Assembly (NCBI GenBank): GCA_016716125.1
Contig: JADJWZ010000006.1
Span: forward strand, 1 to 35,494
Reading direction: 5' to 3'
Source of the DNA: Ignavibacteria bacterium
Lineage (GTDB): Bacteria; Bacteroidota; Ignavibacteria; Tepidaquicellales; Tepidaquicellaceae
Length of the DNA stretch: 35,494 nucleotides
In this document: positions 1-9,286 of the stretch, piece after piece
Numbering within the stretch: position 1 is the first letter of the stretch
Layout: each line of letters opens with the position of its first letter
The notes under the pieces: generated by a model
Seen by the model: only the letters and a program-made list of their open reading frames with translations
Told to the model about the DNA's origin: nothing
The model's database searches: none
Made by a program: the position numbers and the translations under genes

Positions 1-17
1 TGTCGAAGGATTGAAAC
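1..17 (+). repeat. Possible 3' end of a CRISPR repeat cut by the window edge
   Basis: The first 17 bases end in GGATTGAAAC, the usual 3' end of many type I and type III CRISPR repeats. No second copy follows in the next several hundred bases. If real, this would be the terminal repeat of an array lying to the left of the window. Ten bases of similarity can occur by chance, so the call is weak. The rest of the stretch up to 126 shows no other structure. Confidence 0.2.
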
Positions 18-126
18 GGATTCGGTTTTGGTTCTGAAGTTTTGTTTCGATTACACTATACAAAATTTGTACTCTTATCAATATTATTATACTTTCATCT
101 TCACCGATTGTGAGACGAATAATCAT

Positions 127-2768
127 TTATATCACCAAATCACTCACAATATTCACTTTCTTAAACTCAATCCCCTCAAATTCCTTAAAATGTTTCTTAC
201 CATATTCTATCTTCATTCCCTCCCCTACTCTCAAGTCATCATCATCTAGGCTGCCTTTTGTCTCAGCTACAAAATATAGTTTTTTCTCATCCTTAAATAT
301 CAATGCCCAGTCAGGATTATATTTCCCAATCGGTGTTTCTATCGTGAACCAATTCGGCAGCTTCATATAAAATTCAATGTTCTCATTACTTTCACAATCT
401 ACTGCAAATTGCTTCTCCACATCTGAATCGAATTCGATATAATTGTATAATGTTTTTTTATTATTATTTACTTCAATCAGGTTATTAGTGTAAGCTTTCA
501 ATTTCTTCAGATTCGAATAGTTTCATTTCATATTCTCTGCCGGCTATCTTTTCATATTTAATTCCGTTGATCATCAATGTATTCATGACTTTTCTGATTT
601 CATTTACTGATGAATCCAAAAACAATTGTGGATTTATTAATACATCTTTGAGACGCCCGGAGTCCTTTAGTATTTTTACAATTGTTGATCTGGTGAGTTC
701 TGTTTTATTTTGTAAATAACCTATTATGTCAGGTATAATGTTTGTATACCCTTCAATTTCAACCGGTAGACTTGTTCCTGTAGCAGTTGTTGTTACTCCT
801 TCATTCGTTATTTCAATTTTACCTTTTTGAGATATTAACTGCGGCTTTTTGATCTCAGGTAATGATTAATCTTTTTGCTGAATCTTTTATCAGATTCTTA
901 CTATCAAAGCTTAACTTATACTTAGTTTTGTGCTTTATTCTGTTCCATAGTTCAATAAACTTTTCATCGAAATTAAAATTTTTTTTCAAAGTTACTTTCA
1001 CTCTGTCCGCAGTATTTTTAATTCTATTTTTGAATTCGACTCCGCAGTCTTCCCTTATTTCATTTTGTAATTGTTTTGCGAAATCTTCATAGCTTTCATT
1101 CGCTATAACAGTAAGTTTATTTATATTCTTATCAAATGTCCTTTCGCCATTCTGATTAACTGCTAATCTTAATCCTCTTCCTATTTCCTGACGTTTTTTC
1201 AATTCAGATTTTGTTTCGTTTAGAGTGCATATCTGAAATACATTCGGATTATCCCATCCTTCTCTCAGAGCAGAGTGACTGAATATGAAACGTAATGGAA
1301 CATTTGAATCTAAAAGTTTTTCTTTGTCTTTCATTATCAACTGATAAATATTATCATCATCTTTTGATTCACCGGTTGTGTCTTTAATTCGTCCTTTCTT
1401 ATCCTGTGCAAAATATCCGTTATGCAGTTCCTCAATTTTAAACTTGGTCAAATCTCTATATGCGGCTTTTTTTATTTCCTGATTGTAAAGTTCTTCAAAC
1501 CATTCTGCAAATTTACCTTTTACTTCATTACCATATTTATCATAAGAACGATAGTTTGCAACTCTGTCAATGAAAAATAAAGAAAGCACTTTGATCCCGT
1601 GTTGCCTGTAGTTTACTTCCTTCTTTAAATGTTCTTCAATAGTTTTTTTAATTTGATATTTCATAATTTCATCTGTAAAGCCACCCTGACTCTGTCCTTC
1701 TTTAAGACTTATTCCGTTTGAGAATATTATCATTCCGTTGGAAGCATCTATATCGTTTATTTTAAATCCGTCATTATAAATTTCACGGCTATTAGATAAT
1801 TCATACAAATCGTCTCCTACCTTTACAGAGACAGTTTTTTGCATTACCCCATTTTCTGTATTGCAGTCCATTTTTATCTTAGCTGTGATCTTAGTTTTTG
1901 TACTTTTAATATTTTCAATTTTTATGAATGCTTGGTTATTACCATATTGTGTATAAATTGAATTTACTTCGATCTGCTTCACCAGTCCCAGATCATAAGC
2001 TTTCACCGGATCTAATTTACTAACTAAGTTATAAAGATTTGTGTGCGTTGCTGAATACCTGAGAGTACATAATGGATTTAGGTTTGCAATTGCTTTTTTT
2101 CGGATTGTTGTTTCCATGTTTTGGGGTTCGTCAACAATCACAATAGGATTAGCAGATTGAATATACTCAATTGGTTTATTTCCTGAAAGCTTGTCGTTTT
2201 GCTTATTGATTATGTTTTCATCTTTGGCAAATGAATCAATATTCAGTATCAGGATTTGAATATTATTACTTGAAGCAAAACTTCTTAATGAAGAAACTTT
2301 CTTTGAATTATAAACATCATAATATGCCGGAACTTTATTATAAAGATTTTGTAAATGCTCATGTGTAATTTCTAAATTCTTCAGAACTCCTTCACGTATT
2401 GCAATACTCGGTACAACTATAACAAACTTTTTAAATCCATAATTTCTGTTCAGTTCATAAATAGTTCTCAGATAAACATAAGTCTTACCGGTTCCTGTCT
2501 CCATCTCAATGCTAAAATCCCTGTTATTCATTACTCCGGGAGTGATGTCATTTTCACTCTGAACTTTTCTTAAGTTCTCTTCGATCTGCTTATCAGATAT
2601 TATAAGATTATTTCCAAATCCATTAACATTTAAATTCAAACCCGAGGAGTTATCTGACAGATCAAATTCAAAATCACCTTTATTCAACGGCTGCCCTTCA
2701 AATAAATTAACAATGGATTTGATTGCTTCTAATTGGTATTCTTGATTTGAGTCAAAGTGAAGTTTCAT
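127..2768 (-). CDS. res: Type III restriction enzyme, Res subunit (two frameshifts)
   Basis: This is the ATP-dependent translocase and nuclease subunit of a type III restriction system; with Mod it cuts DNA that lacks Mod methylation. The N-terminal 637 residues carry Walker A (METGTGKTYVYLR), a DEAD-like box (VIVDEPQN) and the superfamily 2 motif VI (QEIGRGLRL). Near 855 the reading moves to another frame, and near 500 to a third. The last part holds the PD-(D/E)XK endonuclease signature NPDWALIF...FVAETKGS. Joined, the protein is about 880 residues, slightly short of the usual 950-1000. The start at 2768 lies 3 bp after the stop of the UDG-like gene, so the two are surely co-transcribed. 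Both breaks are single-base events, so they may be sequencing errors. If they are real, the helicase remains but the nuclease domain is lost. Confidence 0.9.
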
Positions 2769-2771
2769 TTA

Positions 2772-3488
2772 TCAGTTGACTAAATTATTTTTCTTAAGAT
2801 ATCTTAAATGCCACTTTAATCTCTTAAATGATTCAACATCTAAAGCACGTTGCCCGGTTATCATACTTGAGCAAAATTTCGGCACCTGTTTTTCGTTTAT
2901 ATAGACAATATACATACCACTATTTTCATCAATCTCTGAGTCTGATATTTGCACATCTTCTTTTAATTTTCTTGAGGCAAATGCACATTAACTACAATTA
3001 TTAGCCTCGGTTCTAGTATTCTTATTAAATCTTTTGAAATCCTTAAGTTGTTTAGCGAAAATTTGATTATCTATTCTTTTTTCAAGATTTTGATTCGTTT
3101 CGCTACATAATAAAAAAACATGTTCCCAGCCTAAATCAACTCTTGCTTTGATAAATCATCAAATTTTGCAAAAATACACTTTAGGTTCATTCTATCGATT
3201 TTTTATAGCAAGAGACTTTATATATTTAAGTTCTGATTCGTATACACTTCTGTTTGCCAATGCAAAAACACCTTCTATCTTGTTAGCTAAATCCTTAAGT
3301 TTCGGATCAGAAAACTTTTTTTTCATACTCATAGGAAAGGATGGATTAGAACCAATAAAAAGTACTGAATTCTTTTTTAATCGGGAATAAATTAAAGGCA
3401 TTCTAACCGATACATTTGGATATTCTTCCCATACTTTAATAATAGTGTTATTAATCTTACTTACTTCATACTCTTCTAATAAATTCAT
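2772..3488 (-). CDS. Uracil-DNA-glycosylase-like protein within the RM operon (frameshifted)
   Basis: The N-terminal part has VLFIGSNPSFP, matching the first motif of uracil-DNA glycosylase superfamily proteins. The middle reads LGWEHVFLLCSETNQ and EPRLIIVVN when frames are joined. The C-terminal part has FCSSMITGQRALD followed by a conserved RLKWHLRYL end, the second UDG-fold motif with the S-S-M-x-T-G-x-R loop. The joined length is about 238 residues. At least three frame changes lie between about 2950 and 3190. The gene begins 53 bp after the HEPN-type gene and ends 3 bp before res, so it belongs to the restriction operon. The family is known; whether this member removes bases, or only uses the fold for nucleic acid binding, cannot be told from sequence. 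No signal peptide or membrane segment is seen. Confidence 0.65.
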
Positions 3489-3541
3489 TTCTATTCAGTA
3501 TTACTTTCTCATTGATATGGGAATATGAAACTATAAAATTA

Positions 3542-4825
3542 TTATGTTAATTTTTCAGGATAAGGTATTTTTTGATGTTTTGGTTCTATTAAAATAAGAA
3601 CTAACCTTCTTATTAAATCCATAACTTTTACATATTGATTAAAAGATCTTTCCCAACTAAAATTTGACTCTATATTCGAATGAGCAATTTGATTCCTATA
3701 ATCCGTAATAACCCATAATAATTTTCCATTTTTAATTTTGGTCTTTGAATAACTAAATCCTACTTCTTTAAATGGTATATGCAAATACGTTATTACTGCT
3801 TTAATTCTCTCCTGATATTCACTGTAACCCTTTCCTGAAGGGTAACTAATTTGATTAGATTGAATAATATGTTGACAAATTGCATCAATTAAAAACAGAG
3901 ATTCTATAAATCTTGTTTTAAATGAATTTTTTTTCTTAATACTTATTGATTCATTAATAAAGGATATTATTTTCATTTTTTCCTTAATTTTTTTTCCTCT
4001 AAATTTTTGAATCAGATCTGCAACAATATCTTCCACAAAATATTTTCCAAAGTATCCAAATGCATCTTCAAACAGATAATCGTTGCCCATATTTTTATTA
4101 TAATCTTTATACTCTAAAAGTTCTTGTACTTTACCATACTTATCCTTTAATTCAGCTTTATACCCATACCAATCGATTTTATGATAAGCAAAAAGGAGAT
4201 AATTAACATTACACATTCATCAATCTCTCTTTTTCATTCAATGCAGGATTAGTTTATTTCATTCCTGAATTCTTCATTAATAGAAGGGATAATACTCTTC
4301 TAAACAATTTGTCTATTTTCTATGGTTAGGGAATAAATGCGTTCCGAAAATTTAATTGTTAATCCATCAACTGAATTGAAAATTCAGGTTACAAATTTAA
4401 TAATGTAATCATCATTATAGCCGAAAGATGACTGTATTCCTCGACTCAAAATATAGGAAAATGGAATTTTATACTTTATACTTAAGCTCTCGATTTTATT
4501 TTTTTTAAACCTAATTTGTTGTTGATACTTTTCAAGTCTAAATAAGAAATATTGATTTCGTGAATAAATGGCAGTTGTATTCAATATTCCTGTAATTTGT
4601 CCATTATAATATCTATTGTCTAAATCAATGAATTTAAATTTGTAAAGTTTATCTTTAAATCTATTTTCAAAATCACTAAGTTAAGTTGTCAATTTTTATT
4701 TTTCCATTCTGCTTTAAATTAGTATAATAATTATCTTCAAATTCTAATTCAGCATGAGCATTAAACAATTTGTCATTCAAATACAATTTCCCGTATGTTC
4801 TTACCTTTTCTAAATATACTCTCAT
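3542..4825 (-). CDS. HEPN-type protein with beta-rich N-terminus (frameshifted)
   Basis: I reconstruct one gene of about 428 residues. It starts at the ATG at 4825 (MRVYLEKVRTYGKLYLND). The N-terminal half (about 4825-4260) is rich in predicted beta strands and is broken by a frameshift or stop near 4680, 4380 and 4290. The C-terminal half (4216-3542) is open and mostly helical. It ends with RNQIAH at 3680-3697, the Rx4-6H motif of HEPN ribonucleases, followed by a long final helix. A beta-rich N-terminus followed by a C-terminal HEPN domain is the layout of ApeA-like anti-phage proteins, which act in abortive infection by RNA cleavage. I infer membership from layout and motif only. It lies 57 bp after the nuclease-like gene and 53 bp before the UDG-like gene. 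The alternative is two separate genes, the second starting at 4216. Confidence 0.5.
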
Positions 4826-4882
4826 TAATCAATAACTTTTTTGAAATGGATTTCCGTTTTCGCGATATATGTAAAATGTGTT

Positions 4883-6187
4883 TTACTTTGATGTTTCTAT
4901 CTCACCTGCAGTATCTACTACATTGTTTACAGTTTTATATTTTTCAATATTTTCATATCCTCCAACAACTCCATTGGCATATAGAATTTTATTAATAAAA
5001 TTCTCTAAAACGAAGATTCCATCTAAGTGTTCACAATAAGCAACAAATAACTGCTGAGTTGTCAATAATGCAATATTTGATATGGCTGATACTTTTTCGA
5101 TTCCGGTGGAAAAGTTTTGTTTCTGCTTTATCCCTCTGCTCTAAAGGCATTTTTCTCCACGCATTCATTATCAATATACCTTTTACTTTAATCTCATTTT
5201 CAGTTTCATATTCGCTCATATGAATTTTTAATTGACCAACATGCTTTTTTTGACAAGATCCGATCGAACCTTTAACTTCACAAATAAATGATTCTTATCA
5301 TAAATGAATTTCAGATCTTCTTTACCAACTGTTCCGTCTTCAGCCTTTATTCCTAATTTTAAAAGAACTTCTTTAGTAACTTCTTCTAATATTTTACCAT
5401 CCCTAAATAATAAAGTATCTCTAATTCTCTCATAATTCTCTCTTTCATGAATTTTATCTTCTTTTAATAATTCTAATTTATCAATTTGATCTTCGATTTT
5501 TTTAACATCTAAATCTATATTTAACAATTTCTCAAAACTATAGCATTTTACCCATTCATCTACTTCTTCACCAGAGTTTAAACTTTCAATGGCTAAATTT
5601 AAAATTATCTTTTCAAATTCTTCTTTACTTTCATTAAAAAAAGGTAAAAAGTGAAAACAAGAATACTCATGGGAAATAAATGCAACACTATTTCCTTCGG
5701 TGTTATTTGCTAAACTAATGATTTGTTCATTATTTTCTATTGATACCTTGTAATTTTTACTATTGCATTCTAAATAATTCTTAAATAGGGAGCTCTTTCC
5801 TTTTAAAGTTAATTCAAATTTATTCCCGAAATCAGATGAGTTAAAATTATTTAATGTTAAAATTGATCTAGCTAATTTATAATTATCAATTTTAGGACTT
5901 TTTGAAAAATGTTTTCTTAGGAAATAAATAATTGTTTTCCCTTTTAATAAGTAATTCATAATTTGGTTCTGCCTGTTAACTGGTACTGTAGAAACTCTAC
6001 CATTAAAATCTAAAATTAAAACTTCATATTCAGATAACGGGCTTGCAAATTGCTCATGTCCTTCTCCAAGAATAGTTTTTTTATCTATTTCGACCTTACC
6101 TTCATTACTAAACTTTTCTAACAACGGAAATTCTTCTTTGCTGTCAATCAAAATTTTAGGAATATATTTTTTACTTTCTATTTTCAC
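4883..6187 (-). CDS. PD-(D/E)XK nuclease-like protein with coiled coil (two frameshifts)
   Basis: The GTG start at 6187 overlaps the mod stop codon by 4 bp (GTGA), a translational coupling arrangement. Residues 1-315 are in one frame: an uncharacterised N-terminal domain, then a Lys/Glu-rich coiled coil at about 228-260 (KKIEDQIDKLELLKEDK). The third section has LGIKAEDGTVGKEDLKF, with the acidic residues at 5312-5323. A one-base slip just after this hides the rest: in the next frame the sequence reads FICEVKGS (5265-5288). Together these form the D...ExK signature of a restriction-endonuclease-like fold. The protein then continues through a second slip near 5100 to a stop at 4883, giving about 434 residues. 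The role is inferred: a DNA-cleaving or DNA-binding accessory of the type III system, or a separate phage defence effector. I do not recognise the N-terminal domain. Confidence 0.6.
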
Positions 6188-8163
6188 ACCGTCTTAAACT
6201 CCACTCCCGCATCTTTCATCTGCAGGACTAAATTTGTTTTTTCCTCATCACTTCCGTTAAAGATCCTATCAAGGCATATTACCTTTTCCGGGATTACCTT
6301 TTTTTCTTTAAGATAATCCAAAAGATTTAAAACAGGTATATCATTCCAGTAACTATTATCAGTTTGCCCGAGTCAACTTCCCACCACTTAAAATTTCCTG
6401 AAACTTTATCTTTATTTTTTCTTTTCACTAATTTCACATCATCATAAATGTTTATTTCATTTTGTTTAACTTTTACATTCAAATCATATCCCGTGCTTTT
6501 AACAAAAGTTCATAAACCATGTTATCTTCATCTGCTCCTTTCTTTATTGGATCATCAAATACTTTCAGTTGTTTATTCAGATCATCTTCATTATCTATCA
6601 CATCACCTCTCCATAATTTAAAATTTGAATTCTTAAGTTTGAATACTTTTAATCCTAGATCGATTTTCCTCTCAGCATCTTTACCCATTTCCAATTGCTC
6701 ATTTTTAATTTCGAATTCTAATTTCTTTATCGACCTCTTTATTCTTTCTTGACATATATCTGCGATTGTTTTATATCCTTCTTTGTATGTTTCTGAATCT
6801 TTTGATATTGTTTCTGGTAATTGGACTAAGATGAATTGTCTGTTACCATCATCTTCTTTATTTAGTTCAAGAACTGCTTGTGCGAATGTACCCGATCCTG
6901 AAAAAAAATCCATAACAGTATCATCATTATTGGAGTTAGTAGAGATTTTTAAAATATTTTTTAATAGCCTCACTGGCTTGGGGTTATCAAATGGAGCGCT
7001 TTCATCAAAGAGATTTTTCAACTCTTGTCTTGCTTCTTGATTATGACCTACCTTCGAGTGTTTCCAAATTGTAACTGGGACCAAACCCTCTTGTACATCA
7101 CTCAAAAATCTTTTAAACCTTGGAACATTGTCACCATTTTCTCCAAACCAAATTCGATTCTCAGTAATTAATTTCTCAATATTTTCTTTTGAAGTTATCC
7201 AGCATCTCCCTTTAGTAGGTTTTATACTATTGCCACTTGTGGCGTTTAATAGCGTAATCATATTCTTTATTGTAGGTCTTAACTGATAAATCACTTGATG
7301 ACCATGGCCCCCGAGGATCGTTATCCAAATTTTTGTATCTAGCATCTTCTTTCTCTGTTCTTGAAAGTAATGTCGGTCTCCAAATTATTTTATTTTTGTA
7401 AAATTAAAATATAATCATGATTATCAGACAAATACTTTGCATCATTTTGTGGAGAAAATTTTTTTTCCCAAATAACGGTCGCTATAAAATTCTCTTCCCC
7501 AAAAATCTCATTCATCACCATCCTTAGATTATGAACTTCATTATCATCAATTGATACAAATATCACTCCATCGTCCCGAAGGAGATTTCTTGCAAGAAAT
7601 AACCGAGGATAAATCATTGAGAGCCAGTTACTGTGATACCTTCCGCTTTCCTTGCTGTTCTTCCTGAATAATCCTTCTTTAAGTAAAAAACCCTCTTCAT
7701 CTTTTTCACCAATTCGTTTCAGATATTCATCTTTTGATTCGCTGAATTTATCAGGATATATAAAACTGTCATTGCCTGTATTATTAGGAGCGTCAATGTA
7801 TATCATTTTTATTTTACCGTAGTATGACTTCTGAAGAATTTTCAGAACTTCAAGATTCTCACCTTCTATAAATATATTTTCAGTAGTATCAAAATTTATT
7901 GATTCTTTTCTGTCAGGAGCAAGCGTTGCGGTTGTTTGTGTTTGAAGGACTTTAAATGCTTCATTCTTCCCTGCCCAGTTGAGCACATATCTTTCATTTT
8001 CATCATTTACCGTTTCACCGAGAGTCTTTTTTATTTTATCGATATCAATCTTATCACTTTCCGTAAAGATCTCCGGCATGATTTCCTTTAACTTATTTAT
8101 CTTCTCATTTTTAACATCAAAAGATTTCCCGTCGATTTTTATTTCTTTTACTTTTTTACTCAT
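6184..8163 (-). CDS. mod: Type III restriction system DNA adenine methyltransferase, Mod (frameshifted)
   Basis: Mod recognises the target sequence and methylates adenine, and it is required for Res cleavage. The N-terminal 257 residues include the FIEGENLEVLKIL lead-in, then the catalytic motif IV region reading MIYIDAPNNTGND at 7783-7794, where the family has DPPYNTGND. The next frame carries GRIWFGENGDNVP-like sequence and motif I (DFFSGSGTFAQAVLELN), in the beta-class order. The last frames read about LDRIFNGSDEEKTN and end GVEFKTV, the normal Mod C-terminus. Slips lie near 7390-7260, 6480 and 6370. The joined length is about 658 residues, normal for Mod. The DAPN substitution removes the aromatic residue that stacks on the flipped adenine, so activity is doubtful even if the slips are sequencing errors. 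It is the first gene of the operon, and the next gene overlaps its stop. Confidence 0.9.
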
Positions 8164-8563
8164 TCAATAAAATATCAAAACATTATTCTTAATTAAATGA
8201 AATTCTTATGAGCAGGTTAATTATTTTTTCATCCATTTAAACTCAGTGGGGACTGCCGTGATTCATTTACCTAAAAAATCCTTTTCAATAACGTCAAAAT
8301 TACAAAAATGAAATTCCTTAATTCTTTTAATTTGTTGATGGAAATGTTTTTCTTTCTAAAGTAGGATTTTGAAAATAACGGCTGGCACATTTAATTTGCA
8401 AATAAAATATTTCAGAAATTCTATTTCCATTTGATATATTATTTGCAGGATGTATATCTATCTAAATCAATTTTTGAAAATTCCCTCTTCCGGTGAACCA
8501 ATACAATTCTCTGTATAGCACCATTCACCTCTTATAATATCAGATCAACAACTTGATAATTGA
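8164..8563. promoter_or_regulatory. Divergent intergenic region between mod and the STAND operon
   Basis: This 400-bp, very AT-rich spacer separates two operons transcribed away from each other, so it should hold both promoters. I could not pick out a convincing Bacteroidota-type promoter or operator palindrome. No reading frame of note is present. Confidence 0.35.
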
Positions 8564-9253
8564 ATGTCTTTCAGAGTAAGAAATTTATTGTATATTTGTG
8601 TATTTATTATAAATCATATATTGAATAATTTATTTTATGAAAAAACTAACGACAAGGAAGAAAATTATAAATTGCTTAAATTACTATTGCCATACATTTC
8701 AACTTTTCTCGCCATATTTCTAGGTGCATTTATAACACAATATGCCTCAGATCGCTCATATGAAAAACAACACAATAAAGAGTTAAAAGAAGAGTGTTAT
8801 GCAAAATTATCTAGTATAAAAGGTATTCTAGTACAAAGTATGAAGATCTATACACAATCTTTAATTTTCGCAGATTACTATAAGGCTAGATACTATAAGC
8901 TTTCAGAAGATACAATTTATTATAATTTAGGCTATGAGGAACATCTACAATCTAGAAAATTTTTACCAGAAGTAACCCAAAATCAGAAAGACTTGCAAGA
9001 GGTTTTAGCAAAAATCAGAATTGCTTTTCGGTCTAATGAAAAACTTATTCCCTTATTAGATACTTTAAATAAAAATTACGCAATAGATGTGGACGGTTCA
9101 TGGACAGAAAAGAATATTCCTTCATTACTTGTATTGGATTCATTGGAGAAAGCGGCTGAAGATTATTCAATGAAGCTAATAAATGACTATTATACAAAGA
9201 ATATAGACGAGATTCTAATAATACTATTACAAGACTTAAAAAATGAAAATTAA
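8564..9253 (+). CDS. Membrane-anchored protein of unknown function
   Basis: The 229-residue product has a strong membrane segment at about residues 41-60 (LLPYISTFLAIFLGAFITQ). A weaker hydrophobic stretch lies at 8-24. The rest, about 165 residues, is charged and mostly helical and probably cytoplasmic. I recognise no family. The gene ends 33 bp before the STAND NTPase gene on the same strand, so they likely form one operon. A membrane partner beside a STAND defence protein suggests an effector or anchor role, but this is inference from position. The reading frame is intact, unlike its neighbours. The ATG at 8564 is the first in frame. The first hydrophobic stretch might be an over-extended start. 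Confidence 0.65.
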   Translation: MSFRVRNLLYICVFIINHILNNLFYEKTNDKEENYKLLKLLLPYISTFLAIFLGAFITQYASDRSYEKQHNKELKEECYAKLSSIKGILVQSMKIYTQSLIFADYYKARYYKLSEDTIYYNLGYEEHLQSRKFLPEVTQNQKDLQEVLAKIRIAFRSNEKLIPLLDTLNKNYAIDVDGSWTEKNIPSLLVLDSLEKAAEDYSMKLINDYYTKNIDEILIILLQDLKNEN

Positions 9254-9286
9254 GTATTTCATTTTATAAATTTAAAGATTTGAGAA

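Noticed and set aside
4795..4995. Plus-strand hydrophobic frame of 66 residues
   Set aside because: It is antisense to the junction of the nuclease-like and HEPN-type genes; the Phe/Leu richness is an effect of AT-rich antisense reading.
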